Shown: one piece after another, positions 49,889-58,464 of the stretch
How positions within the stretch are numbered: position 1 is the first letter of the stretch
Layout of the letters: each line of letters starts with the position of its first letter
Assembly: GCF_001192795.1 (NCBI RefSeq)
Contig: NZ_DF968181.1
Coordinates: 710,342-774,341 of the forward strand
Source: Flexilinea flocculi
Lineage (GTDB): Bacteria > Chloroflexota > Anaerolineae > Anaerolineales > Anaerolineaceae
Reading direction: 5' to 3'
Length of the DNA stretch: 64,000 bases
Notes under the pieces: model-generated
Seen by the model: the letters and a program-made list of their open reading frames with translations, nothing else
Database searches by the model: none
Told to the model about the DNA's origin: nothing
Made by a program: the position numbers and the translations under genes

Positions 49889-50953
49889 TCAGCAAATTCT
49901 GGGAAGCAATTCACCCGGAAGAGGGTCGAGTATTCGATGCGTACCTAAATTGGTTTGCAGCAAGACGATTGGTGAATGGTTCGGAAAAACGCGGCCGATG
50001 ATGGCTGCATTCTCTCCGTATTTGGATCTACGAATTGCCAGTAGTACGTCTTGTTTGATTTCATCCGGGACAATGATGATCATTTTGCCTTCATTGGCAG
50101 TTGTATATGGATCAAAACCCAGCATTTCACAAACTGCATTCACTTCTTTTGAAATTGGAATCGATTTTTCATCCAATTCAATTCCCACCTGACTTTGATT
50201 TGCTATTTCATTGAGCGTTGTGCTTAAGCCGCCTCGTGTCGGATCCCGTAAAACATGAACGGAACGCGCGAATGGCTGTAAATTTCTGACAATCTCATTC
50301 AATGGAGCCGCATCCGATGAAATATCGGCCCGTATTCCTAATTCGCCGCGCGCGCACAAGACTGCCATGCCGTGATCTCCGATGGTTCCACTTAAAATGA
50401 CAGCATCCCCCGGCGCGGCTTTTTCTCCCCCTGGTTGAAAATTTTCCGCGATATAACCAATTCCGGTGGTGTTGATAAAAATTCCATCCCCTTTTCCACG
50501 TTCGACTACTTTTGTGTCTCCTGTGACGATTTCTACCTGAGCCTCTTCAGCACTTTTTTTCATCGATTCCAGGATTTGTTCCAAAACCGCAATAGGTAGA
50601 CCTTCTTCCAGAATGAAAGCTGCAGAAAGCCATTTGGGGGTTGCACCGGCAGTCAAAAGATCATTCACTGTCCCGCAAACGGCTAATCTGCCGATGTCAC
50701 CGCCTGGAAAAAAGAGTGGCGTGACGATATGGGAGTCGGTTGTCACGGCAATTCTGTGAATATTATCCGGTATTGCTAAATTTGCCGCATCATTTTTTTG
50801 CTGCAAACCATCGCTGTGAAAGTATTTGAGGAATACACGCTGGATCAGCTCTGCGGTCATGGCTCCGCCGCTGCCATGACCAAGCATGATTGCTTCGTGA
50901 TGAGAAAACGGCAGGGGACATGAAAAACCTTCCGATAGACTATGTCCGGTCAT
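49889..50953 (-). CDS. hypE: Hydrogenase maturation protein HypE
   Basis: Dehydrates the carbamoyl group on its C-terminal cysteine to a thiocyanate, which gives the CN ligands of [NiFe]-hydrogenases. The 354-residue protein ends LLPRIC, the diagnostic C-terminal PRIC tail with the reactive cysteine. HEAIMLGHGSGGAMTAELIQ and GDTKVVERGKGDGIFINTTG are the conserved PurM-like and ATP-binding blocks. It is the last gene of the hyp cluster; hypD ends 3 bp upstream. The small fragment TTTCGAATTGCTC at 49859 resembles a repeat end. Confidence 0.97.
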   Translation of the reverse strand: MTGHSLSEGFSCPLPFSHHEAIMLGHGSGGAMTAELIQRVFLKYFHSDGLQQKNDAANLAIPDNIHRIAVTTDSHIVTPLFFPGGDIGRLAVCGTVNDLLTAGATPKWLSAAFILEEGLPIAVLEQILESMKKSAEEAQVEIVTGDTKVVERGKGDGIFINTTGIGYIAENFQPGGEKAAPGDAVILSGTIGDHGMAVLCARGELGIRADISSDAAPLNEIVRNLQPFARSVHVLRDPTRGGLSTTLNEIANQSQVGIELDEKSIPISKEVNAVCEMLGFDPYTTANEGKMIIIVPDEIKQDVLLAIRRSKYGENAAIIGRVFPNHSPIVLLQTNLGTHRILDPLPGELLPRIC

Positions 50954-50956
50954 GAA

Positions 50957-52039
50957 TTATCTCCGATATTTATAATAAGCTGAACAGGCTCCTTCAGAAG
51001 AAACCATGGTCGCACCCAGCGGATGCTGCGGTGTGCATTCGCGTTGGAATGCTTTGCAATCCGCAGGTTTTTTTAATCCCTGCAAAATCAAGCCGGCAAT
51101 ACATTGTTCGGATTCTTTTGATTGAATTTCAGCTACATGGAACCGTTCTTCAGCGTCAAATTCTTGAAATTCAGAACGCAGTCTCCAACCGCTCATCGGG
51201 ATCATGCCAATTCCCCGCCAGTTACGGTCACAGGGTTCAAACAGGATATCCAGCATTTTTTGAGCTTCGATATTTCCTTTTTCACTGACACTGCGGCTGT
51301 AAGCATTTTTCACACCCCAGGAATTTGTCTCCAGCATGGAAATTGTTTCAAAAATTCCTGCCAAAAGGTCTACCGGTTCAAATCCGGTGACGCTGATTGG
51401 GACATGATAACGATTACTGATCGGCACATATTCTTCAATGCCCATCACGGAACAGACATGACCTGCAGCCAGAAATCCCTGAACTCGATTGTTCGGTGAA
51501 GAAAGAATGAGTTCCATCGCCGGTGGTACTCTTACCTGTGAGACAAGGACAGAATAATTTTGGATTCCCAACCGCTTGGCTTGAAGTATGCTGATTCCAT
51601 TGGCTGGAGCTGTTGTTTCAAATCCAATCCCAAAAAAAACAACCTCTCTACTTGGATTCTCTCTGGCAATCTGCAATGCATCCAGTGCTGAATAGACGAC
51701 ACGAATATCCCCTCCTGCAGCACGGACTGAAAAGAGATCGCTGTTGGATCCTGGGACGCGAAGCATATCCCCATAGGATGTAAAAATCACATTCTTGTTT
51801 TTTGCAATCAGGATAGCTTTATCGATGAGCTCCAGCGCCGTGACACAAACAGGACAGCCAGGTCCGTGCACGATTTCAATCTGATCCGGGAGAAGTTGAT
51901 CCAACCCGAATTTCATCATTGAATGCGTCTGACCTCCGCACATTTCCATGATGACCCACTTTTTGTGTGTTATTGAATGGATGGAATGCAATAATTTCTT
52001 TGCGCGGTCTGAGTTCCGAAAATCTTCGATGAAATTCAT
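50957..52039 (-). CDS. hypD: Hydrogenase maturation protein HypD
   Basis: Iron-sulfur scaffold that holds the Fe(CN)2CO unit with HypC before transfer to the hydrogenase large subunit. I choose ATG 52039 because GGAG lies 7 bp upstream and the protein then starts [16 protein letters not shown], as in the family (360 residues). Conserved cysteine motifs are [19 protein letters not shown] and the four-cysteine cluster at the C-terminus. It is separated from hypC by a repeat copy at 52066-52192 and touches hypE. Confidence 0.96.
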   Translation of the reverse strand: MNFIEDFRNSDRAKKLLHSIHSITHKKWVIMEMCGGQTHSMMKFGLDQLLPDQIEIVHGPGCPVCVTALELIDKAILIAKNKNVIFTSYGDMLRVPGSNSDLFSVRAAGGDIRVVYSALDALQIARENPSREVVFFGIGFETTAPANGISILQAKRLGIQNYSVLVSQVRVPPAMELILSSPNNRVQGFLAAGHVCSVMGIEEYVPISNRYHVPISVTGFEPVDLLAGIFETISMLETNSWGVKNAYSRSVSEKGNIEAQKMLDILFEPCDRNWRGIGMIPMSGWRLRSEFQEFDAEERFHVAEIQSKESEQCIAGLILQGLKKPADCKAFQRECTPQHPLGATMVSSEGACSAYYKYRR

Positions 52040-52065
52040 TCGAATACTCCGATCCATATTGTGAA

Positions 52066-52192
52066 CAGCAATTCGAGATATGAACAAACCTTTCGAACCA
52101 ATCGAGAAAACTCATTATTGCGTTGTTTTTGCTCTTTGTGTAAAAACAACGCAATAATAAATAATTCTCGCCATATTTCGAATCGTTTGTGC
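52066..52192 (+). repeat. Dispersed variable-stem hairpin repeat, copy 24, inside the hyp cluster
   Basis: Left end AGCAATTCGAGATATGAAC. The hairpin at 52114-52158 pairs ATTATTGCGTTGTTTTT with AAAAACAACGCAATAAT, 17 of 17, with an 11-base loop. Right end GCCATATTTCGAATCGTTTG. It separates hypC from hypD. Confidence 0.83.
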
Positions 52193-52233
52193 AGAATTGA
52201 TATCATTGGTATATTCCGGTCCGATGAGATATT

Positions 52234-52467
52234 CTACAACGGGATTTCATTGATTTCATCGAATGCGCGAAGAGTCTCAATCGCTTCTTCTTCATCCATT
52301 TTGCAGAGGGCAAATCCGGCATGAACCATGACATAATCACCGATGGCTACATCGCTGACTGTGGAAAGACAGGCTTCCCGCAATGCCCCGTCATATTCAA
52401 CAATGCCCATGGTAATACCGTCAGCATCATAAATTTTGGTAATTTTCCCAGGAATTCCGAGACACAT
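52234..52467 (-). CDS. hypC: Hydrogenase maturation chaperone HypC
   Basis: Small chaperone that binds HypD and the immature large subunit. The 77 residues start MCLGIPGKI, with the essential Cys2 exposed after Met removal, and continue with the family's GIVEYDGALREACLSTV, GDYVMVHAGFAL and the acidic helix EEEAIETLRAFDEI. The length is normal. AGGAG is visible upstream. It lies between hypF (160 bp upstream) and hypD (195 bp downstream, across a repeat copy). Confidence 0.96.
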   Translation of the reverse strand: MCLGIPGKITKIYDADGITMGIVEYDGALREACLSTVSDVAIGDYVMVHAGFALCKMDEEEAIETLRAFDEINEIPL

Positions 52468-52626
52468 GTTTACTCCTTGTTTTTTTTGCTGGAAACAACA
52501 TCTGTCCGATGAAGTACAGCTGGCTCGTCATTCATCGAACGGAAGGAAGTGCGATTCAATGATTCGTTTCCATATTTGGACTTGTTGAACGCAATTCAAG
52601 ATCATAGTAATTTCGATCGATAAAGT

Positions 52627-54954
52627 CTAGCGCATTCGGTCCTTAATTTCGTTTGCAATGACTGCCTGACCAAAAGACACACATCCATCATTGTAAGGAA
52701 GCTGCCTGGGTAATAGAACGTTAAAACTGTTTTTTTCAAGCAAATCCCTGACTCCGCCGAGTAATATCTGATTCTGCCATACGCCACCGGATAAAACCGT
52801 CGGAATATTCAAATTCACAGCTTCTCTGATTCTAACGCAAATTTCCAGGCATAACTGAATGACTCCATGATGAAATTTTGCAGAAATGACTGATTTCGGA
52901 ATACCCTGACGCAGATCATCGAGTATATTCCCGATGACCGATTTCAGCAGGATTTTATCTTCGAGAATTTCAAATGGATAATATTCTGTGCAATCGGGAT
53001 CTGCTACGTTTTCTAATTCGATTGCAGCTTGTCCTTCATAGGAAGCTTCCTGACAAATTCCCAGCAAAGAGGATATTGCATCGAAAAGTCTTCCCATGGA
53101 TGAGGTGTCAACACAGTTGAGATGATGATCCAGTTGTGTTTTTAATAGCTCTTTTTCTCTGTCAGGGATGGAAGAAACCGGAAAGAGAGAATCTTCCCAG
53201 GAAAAGCCATTTGCATATAACAATGCAAGCGCCTGGCGATACGGTTTTCGGATGGCTGTGTCTCCTCCGGGAAGCGGGAAATTATCCAGATGATAAACCC
53301 GTTCAAAACCCGCATTGTTGCATAGAAGCGCTTCACCTCCCCAAATGAATCCATCCGTTCCATATCCGGTTCCGTCAAATGCCAATCCGATTGCGGATTC
53401 TGCATTAAATCGATGATTCTCTGCTAAAACGGAAGCAATATGCGCATAGTGATGCTGAATTCTGATCAGTGGTAATCCTGTCTCTTCCGAAAGTTTTTCC
53501 GCATAAGTCGTTGAGAGGTAATTGGGATGAAGATCGCAAGCGATTACTTCCGGAGTAACCCGGAATATGGTTTTGTAATGTGCTATTTCCTCTTGATAGG
53601 CTTGAAATGTCTCCGCATTTTCCATATCTCCGATATGATGGCTGATAAAAGCGTAATTACCCCTTGTCAGACAGAAGGTATTTTTCAACTCCGGACCTGC
53701 TGCAAGAATTTGATTCATTTGACGTTGAACCAGAATCGGATCCGGCGCATATCCTCGCGCGCGACGAATCATGATCCGTTGATGATCTTGATCAATTCGG
53801 GTGACCGAATCATCGATCCGGGTGACGATTTGCCGGTTATGGGTGAGAATTCCATCTGATAATTGTGCAAGTATTGTCCTATCCTTTTCTGAATCGCCAA
53901 AAACAATCGGTTCTTCAGAATAATTGGCGCTGGTCATCACAAGGACTTCAATTTCCGGAGACAACATTTCAAAAAGGAGAATATGGAGCGGAGTATAAGG
54001 AATCATGAATCCCAGTTCGTTTTGTGTCGGAGCTACTGATTCAGGAATGATGCATCCAACTTTCATTTTCAACAGGACAATCGGAGCGGCAGCGCTTTGG
54101 AGCAGCGCGCGCTCATCCGGATTGACCATGCAATACTTTTGAATCGTCGGGATATCTTTTGCCATTAATGCAAATGGTTTATTGCTGCGATGTTTTATTC
54201 CGCGTAACCGTTTCAATGCGGTTTCATTCATCGCGTCACAGGCAAGATGAAACCCGCCAATGCCTTTGATCGCCATAATTTCCCCGTCCTTAATCGATTC
54301 TGTCGCTGCTATTAATGCATGATCTCCGAAAATTCCGTCTGACCCGTTGCGGAAATAAGTGAGTTGGGGTCCGCAATCCCTGCAAGCCACAGGCTGCGCA
54401 TGAAATCTTCGGTCAAGCGGATTTTCATATTCAACGGTACAAGATGAACACATCGGGAAGCGTTTCATGGAGGTGTTGGGTCGATCATAAGGGATTCTTT
54501 CTATGATCGAAAAACGCGGTCCGCAATTTGTGCAATTGGTAAACGGGTAGTGGAAGCGGCGATTGTTAAAATCAAGTATTTCATTTTGGCAAGCTTCACA
54601 AATGCAAATATCCGGTGAAACAGGCAGAAAATCAGTCTCGATATTCTGACTGGGAAGGATTCGAAACTCCTTCTCATTCTGAAAAGGCACTTCGAAAAAA
54701 CTTAAATGATCTATACGCGCACGTGGAGGTGGAGCAGTTTGCAGGATTTCATGAAAACTATCTATGGATCTTTGGGGTCCGAAAACATTAATGATGACCC
54801 CATTGGCGCTGTTGCAGACATCACCTTTGAGATGATATTTTATAGCTGTCTGATACACAAACGGACGAAATCCAACTCCTTGGACAATGCCGGTGATTTG
54901 ATAATGCCGTCCCAGCATCAGCTTGGAGTCAGAATTATTTGATGATGCGTTCAT
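52627..54954 (-). CDS. hypF: Carbamoyltransferase HypF
   Basis: Makes the cyanide ligand precursor from carbamoyl phosphate and passes it to HypE. The 775 residues show all modules: acylphosphatase (QITGIVQGVGFRPFVYQTAI, about 17-36), a double zinc-finger region (CICEACQNEI, CTNCGPRFS, CSSCTVEYE, ACRDCGPQLT; about 112-198), a YrdC-like domain (AIKGIGGFHLACDAMNE), and the Kae1-like C-terminal domain with YAHIASVLAEN and GLAFDGTGYGTDGFIWGGE. The start is ATG at 54954; an internal ATG (M13) is also possible. It lies between hypB and hypC with a repeat copy upstream. Confidence 0.96.
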   Translation of the reverse strand: MNASSNNSDSKLMLGRHYQITGIVQGVGFRPFVYQTAIKYHLKGDVCNSANGVIINVFGPQRSIDSFHEILQTAPPPRARIDHLSFFEVPFQNEKEFRILPSQNIETDFLPVSPDICICEACQNEILDFNNRRFHYPFTNCTNCGPRFSIIERIPYDRPNTSMKRFPMCSSCTVEYENPLDRRFHAQPVACRDCGPQLTYFRNGSDGIFGDHALIAATESIKDGEIMAIKGIGGFHLACDAMNETALKRLRGIKHRSNKPFALMAKDIPTIQKYCMVNPDERALLQSAAAPIVLLKMKVGCIIPESVAPTQNELGFMIPYTPLHILLFEMLSPEIEVLVMTSANYSEEPIVFGDSEKDRTILAQLSDGILTHNRQIVTRIDDSVTRIDQDHQRIMIRRARGYAPDPILVQRQMNQILAAGPELKNTFCLTRGNYAFISHHIGDMENAETFQAYQEEIAHYKTIFRVTPEVIACDLHPNYLSTTYAEKLSEETGLPLIRIQHHYAHIASVLAENHRFNAESAIGLAFDGTGYGTDGFIWGGEALLCNNAGFERVYHLDNFPLPGGDTAIRKPYRQALALLYANGFSWEDSLFPVSSIPDREKELLKTQLDHHLNCVDTSSMGRLFDAISSLLGICQEASYEGQAAIELENVADPDCTEYYPFEILEDKILLKSVIGNILDDLRQGIPKSVISAKFHHGVIQLCLEICVRIREAVNLNIPTVLSGGVWQNQILLGGVRDLLEKNSFNVLLPRQLPYNDGCVSFGQAVIANEIKDRMR

Positions 54955-54984
54955 TCCGGTTTGTACATCATTAAAGGTATCAGC

Positions 54985-55108
54985 CAGCAGTTCGAAATAT
55001 GGATTTTATTATTTGAATCAATCAAGAAGATTTGTTGTTCTTATGGTTTTGTGCTTCACAAAAAGCCATAAGAACAACCATGAATTCTTTTCAAATTTTG
55101 AATTGCTG
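54985..55108 (+). repeat. Dispersed variable-stem hairpin repeat, copy 25, inside the hyp cluster
   Basis: Left end CAGCAGTTCGAAATATGGA. The hairpin at 55034-55078 pairs GTTGTTCTTATGG with CCATAAGAACAAC, 13 bp perfect, extended by TTTT/AAAA past one bulge. The loop is GTGCTTCAC. Right end CAAATTTTGAATTGCTGG. It separates hypB from hypF. Confidence 0.82.
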
Positions 55109-55119
55109 GATATCAGCGA

Positions 55120-55788
55120 TCAGGCTTTTGCGTCCGCTACTTTTGATTTCAGCCATGTCAACCATGGTTCAAAGCCTTCGCCTGTTTTTGCTGAAGTCGG
55201 GAAAGTAATCAATCCTGGATTCAGTAATTCAACGCCAGTGCGAAATCGGTCTATATCATATTCGACATAAGGGATCAGATCGGTTTTTGTCACCAAAAGA
55301 ACATTCAGATTCCGATAAATATTTGGATATTTATATGGTTTGTCATCTCCCTCAGCAACACTTGCTATCAGCGCATTGGCATGGGATCCTAAATCCCATT
55401 CGGCCGGACAAATCAGATTACCGATATTTTCAATAATCACTAAATCCAGGGAATCCAGCGGAAGCTGTTCCATCCCTTTTCGGACCATCATGGCGTCCAT
55501 ATGGCATTCACCCATGGTTGTAACCTGAACTGCAGGTGCACCGGCTAAAGTGACTTTATCGGAATCGATTGTCACTGAAGCCGTATCTCCTTCGATCACT
55601 CCGATACGCATTTCTTTTTTCAACAACGCAATTGTTTTTACAATGAGAGCAGTTTTTCCAGCTCCGGGTGCAGCCATAATATTGATACAAAAAATTTTAT
55701 GATCCGAAAATATCTTTCGATTTTCGTTGGCTACGAAATCATTTGCGTTCAGAATATTTTCAACAACAGGTACTCGAACGGTCGTCAT
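55120..55788 (-). CDS. hypB: Hydrogenase nickel-incorporation GTPase HypB
   Basis: GTPase that helps insert nickel into [NiFe]-hydrogenase with HypA. The 222 residues lack the N-terminal His-rich nickel store seen in some relatives. The P-loop is MAAPGAGKTAL, the switch block is IGVIEGDTAS, the metal-site region is TTMGECHMDA, and the G4 motif is TKTDLIPY. The length fits the short HypB form. hypA ends 2 bp upstream. A repeat copy separates it from hypF downstream. Confidence 0.96.
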   Translation of the reverse strand: MTTVRVPVVENILNANDFVANENRKIFSDHKIFCINIMAAPGAGKTALIVKTIALLKKEMRIGVIEGDTASVTIDSDKVTLAGAPAVQVTTMGECHMDAMMVRKGMEQLPLDSLDLVIIENIGNLICPAEWDLGSHANALIASVAEGDDKPYKYPNIYRNLNVLLVTKTDLIPYVEYDIDRFRTGVELLNPGLITFPTSAKTGEGFEPWLTWLKSKVADAKA

Positions 55789-55790
55789 AA

Positions 55791-56144
55791 TTACTCCTGA
55801 TTTTTAATTATTTCAATACTGTCCACCCAGAATTCATTTCCTGAAACCAACGAAACGTTGCTGCTGTGACAATTGGGGCAGCCAGTCATCTCCTGATGGA
55901 TCTCATATTCATGATTGCAGTTTTCGCAGTGGAAGATAGCAGGCCGATGATCAAAATGAAGTACAGATTTTTCGCAGATTGTCCCCTGAACAAGGATATT
56001 CCAATAATACTGGATACATTTGGGAAGAAGATTGGAAAATTCTCCGATTACCAAATAGATAGCACTGACCTGATCAGCTCCGTTTTGTTCCGCATGTGCG
56101 ATTGCAATGGCGAGTATATTTTCTGTGACAGATAACTCATGCAT
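55791..56144 (-). CDS. hypA: Hydrogenase maturation nickel metallochaperone HypA
   Basis: Binds nickel through its N-terminal MHE motif and delivers it with HypB. The start at 56144 is chosen because His2 must directly follow the initiator Met (MHELSVTENILAI); a longer frame would add six residues before it. The zinc site is formed by FHCENCNHE and GCPNCHSSN. The 117-residue length is standard. It is the first gene of the minus-strand hyp cluster, so the promoter should lie in 56145-56469, next to repeat copy 26. Confidence 0.95.
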   Translation of the reverse strand: MHELSVTENILAIAIAHAEQNGADQVSAIYLVIGEFSNLLPKCIQYYWNILVQGTICEKSVLHFDHRPAIFHCENCNHEYEIHQEMTGCPNCHSSNVSLVSGNEFWVDSIEIIKNQE

Positions 56145-56179
56145 GTTGGAATTATAACTCAATCAAAGGTACAATTATT

Positions 56180-56303
56180 CCCAGCAATTCGAAATATGGA
56201 GTTACTTTTCGACTCAATCAAGAAAATTCGTGTTCTTATGATTTTACGTGAAGCGCAAAAAATTAAGAACAACGATAACTTCTTTTCATATTTCAAGTTA
56301 CTG
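56180..56303 (+). repeat. Dispersed variable-stem hairpin repeat, copy 26
   Basis: Left end CAGCAATTCGAAATATGGAG, box GACTCAATCAAGAAAATT. The hairpin at 56229-56274 pairs CGTGTTCTTATGATTTT with AATTAAGAACAACG imperfectly. It shares the GTTCTTATG core with copies 13 and 25. Right end TTCATATTTCAAGTTACTG. It lies between divergent hypA and hisS. Confidence 0.78.
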
Positions 56304-56469
56304 AATTATTCCGAAATTTTCTGTATTGTCAGAAATTTTTCAGGCTGAAAACAAGCCTTGATTTACTGATAGTTTTGCAGCTTCTGATTTTTTGGAAAAA
56401 CAAATTGTAGTAAACTTTTTTTCTGAACAAATAAGCAAACTGGGCGACCAATAAACTGAGGAGAAGGTA

Positions 56470-57741
56470 ATGAAAGAAATCATTCAACGCGTAAAGGGAA
56501 CAAGAGATTTTTATCCGGAAGATATGGCTTTTCGAACATGGCTCCATCAGCAAATCCGGGTTGTTTCTGAGCGTTTTGGTTATCAGGAGTATGATGCTCC
56601 ATTTTTAGAAAAATTGGACCTTTATGCTGCGAAGTCCGGTGAAGAACTGGTAAAAGAACAGGCGTTTGTTTTCATGGATCGCGGCGGTTCAGAAATTTCC
56701 CTGCGCCCTGAATTGACACCGTCTTTGGCGAGAATGGTTGCACAGAAGCAAAACGAATTAGTTTATCCGCTGCGATTATGGTCGTTTGGACCTTTTTGGC
56801 GTTATGAACAACCCCAAAAAGGCCGTACCCGTGAATTTTTCCAATGGAATATCGATCTGATCGGATCGGCTGGCTATCAGGCGGATGCTGAATTGCTGGC
56901 AATCTGTGCCGATTTTTTTCGGCAGGTTGGACTGACTCCGGAAAAAGTGCGTATCAACATCAACAATCGTCGATTAATGGACAGCCAGTTACAAAAAATC
57001 GGTATTTCTCAAGACCAGAAGCAGATTGTCTTTCGCATGATCGACCGCAGAGACAAAATGCGACCGGATGAATGGGTTTCTTACGGATTATCCCAGGGTC
57101 TGACCGTGGCAATTCTGGATGCGCTGAAAGAATTGTTGGACAATCGCAATTTATGGAGAGAATCTCCGGAATTGACCGAAATTTTTGATTTGCTCAAAAA
57201 AATGGGATGCGCGGAATACTTTGACTTTGATCCGCAGGTGATTCGCGGTTTATTGTATTACACGGGAACCGTTTTTGAAGCGAGAGACGCGGCAAAGGAT
57301 GGCCGGGCATTGCTTGGAGGCGGGCGGTATGAAAACCTTGTCGGAGACGTTGGCGGAGATTCTCTGCCTGGTGTCGGTTTTGCGATGGGCGATGTGATGA
57401 TTCAGGTAATTCTTGAAAAATATGGTTTGATCCCTGCTTTGACAGTTCAGCCAGCCAAAGTTGTTGTGACCTGTTTTAACAAGGAAAGTCTCAGCGATTC
57501 CTACGCATTGGCGTCCGTACTGCGAGCAGCCGGAATCAAAACTTTGTGTTATCCCGAATTTGTAAAGTTAGATCGACAATTGAAATACGCAAATCGTGTC
57601 AATGCCAGAGCCGTGATCATTTCCGGACCGGATGAACAGGCTGCTGGCAAAATTACCATCAAGGATTTGGAAAATCGCACCCAGATGACAGTCGAGAGAA
57701 ATCTTCTGATTGAAACACTGGAATCGATGAACATTTTCTGA
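56470..57741 (+). CDS. hisS: Histidyl-tRNA synthetase
   Basis: Class II synthetase that charges tRNA-His. The 423 residues contain motif 1 around FGYQEYDAPFLEKLDLYAAK, motif 2 WRYEQPQKGRTREFFQWNID, the HisA motif LLYYTGTVFEA, and motif 3 GGGRYENLV with GVGFAMGD. The C-terminal anticodon-binding domain follows. GAGGAGAAGG lies just before the ATG. The zinc-ribbon membrane protein gene follows 54 bp downstream in the same direction and may be co-transcribed. Confidence 0.97.
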   Translation: MKEIIQRVKGTRDFYPEDMAFRTWLHQQIRVVSERFGYQEYDAPFLEKLDLYAAKSGEELVKEQAFVFMDRGGSEISLRPELTPSLARMVAQKQNELVYPLRLWSFGPFWRYEQPQKGRTREFFQWNIDLIGSAGYQADAELLAICADFFRQVGLTPEKVRININNRRLMDSQLQKIGISQDQKQIVFRMIDRRDKMRPDEWVSYGLSQGLTVAILDALKELLDNRNLWRESPELTEIFDLLKKMGCAEYFDFDPQVIRGLLYYTGTVFEARDAAKDGRALLGGGRYENLVGDVGGDSLPGVGFAMGDVMIQVILEKYGLIPALTVQPAKVVVTCFNKESLSDSYALASVLRAAGIKTLCYPEFVKLDRQLKYANRVNARAVIISGPDEQAAGKITIKDLENRTQMTVERNLLIETLESMNIF

Positions 57742-57795
57742 TTATAGACGGCTCCGGAACCAATTTGGCTGATGATTTCAAATAAAGGGGTACCA

Positions 57796-58386
57796 ATGAA
57801 ATGTGAATTTTGCGGAAAAGAAATTTCGGAAGAAAACGAACAATGCCCTTTTTGTAATGCTCCTGTGGTTTCATCCTCTGGAAAAATGAATGAGAACGAT
57901 GAGATACCAGCAGAAAACGATGCACATTCAGCCGATGAGGAAGCACTGCCTTCCGATTTTGGAAGTCCGGAGCTTCTTGCTGCACAAGAGGCAATCGATC
58001 AAAAAGATGCCGAACAACTTCATAGTAGAGAAAAACAGCCTGACTTTCAATATGGAAAATTGACAAAAATTTGGCTGTTGATTTGTATGAGTGAAGCAGC
58101 TATACCTGCTATATATTATTATTTTTCAAACTCGGATTATTCAAAACTCATTGCTTCTTTGTATTTTGTTGGTGTGATTATTTATTTGATACTTTTCTTG
58201 TCCAAAAAGAAAAAGACAGCTCGAAAATATTTCTACTATTCTATTTTTTTTACAATTTTTGTGATCATTCATCAAGCAGTTGAACATGCTCCGATGATTC
58301 TGATGGTTCTGACGGCATTTATCTCATTCATAACATACCTTTTCTTAAATAACAGTCAGATATTTCAGAAAAAGAAACCCAGTTAA
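57796..58386 (+). CDS. Zinc-ribbon membrane protein of unknown function
   Basis: About 196 residues from ATG 57796, preceded by AAAGGGG. It opens with a zinc ribbon MKCEFCGKEISEENEQCPFC (two CxxC pairs), then a disordered acidic linker, then four membrane segments (TKIWLLICMSEAAIPAIYYY, LIASLYFVGVIIYLILFL, YFYYSIFFTIFVIIHQ, MILMVLTAFISFITYLFL). Many bacteria have zinc-ribbon membrane proteins with no known role. It follows hisS in the same direction. Confidence 0.82.
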   Translation: MKCEFCGKEISEENEQCPFCNAPVVSSSGKMNENDEIPAENDAHSADEEALPSDFGSPELLAAQEAIDQKDAEQLHSREKQPDFQYGKLTKIWLLICMSEAAIPAIYYYFSNSDYSKLIASLYFVGVIIYLILFLSKKKKTARKYFYYSIFFTIFVIIHQAVEHAPMILMVLTAFISFITYLFLNNSQIFQKKKPS

Positions 58387-58464
58387 ATAATCTGCTTTGA
58401 GAAATGAGAATAACAGAGAAAAACCAGTCCATCAACTGCTTTCCCTGACTGCGATTGCCGATTA

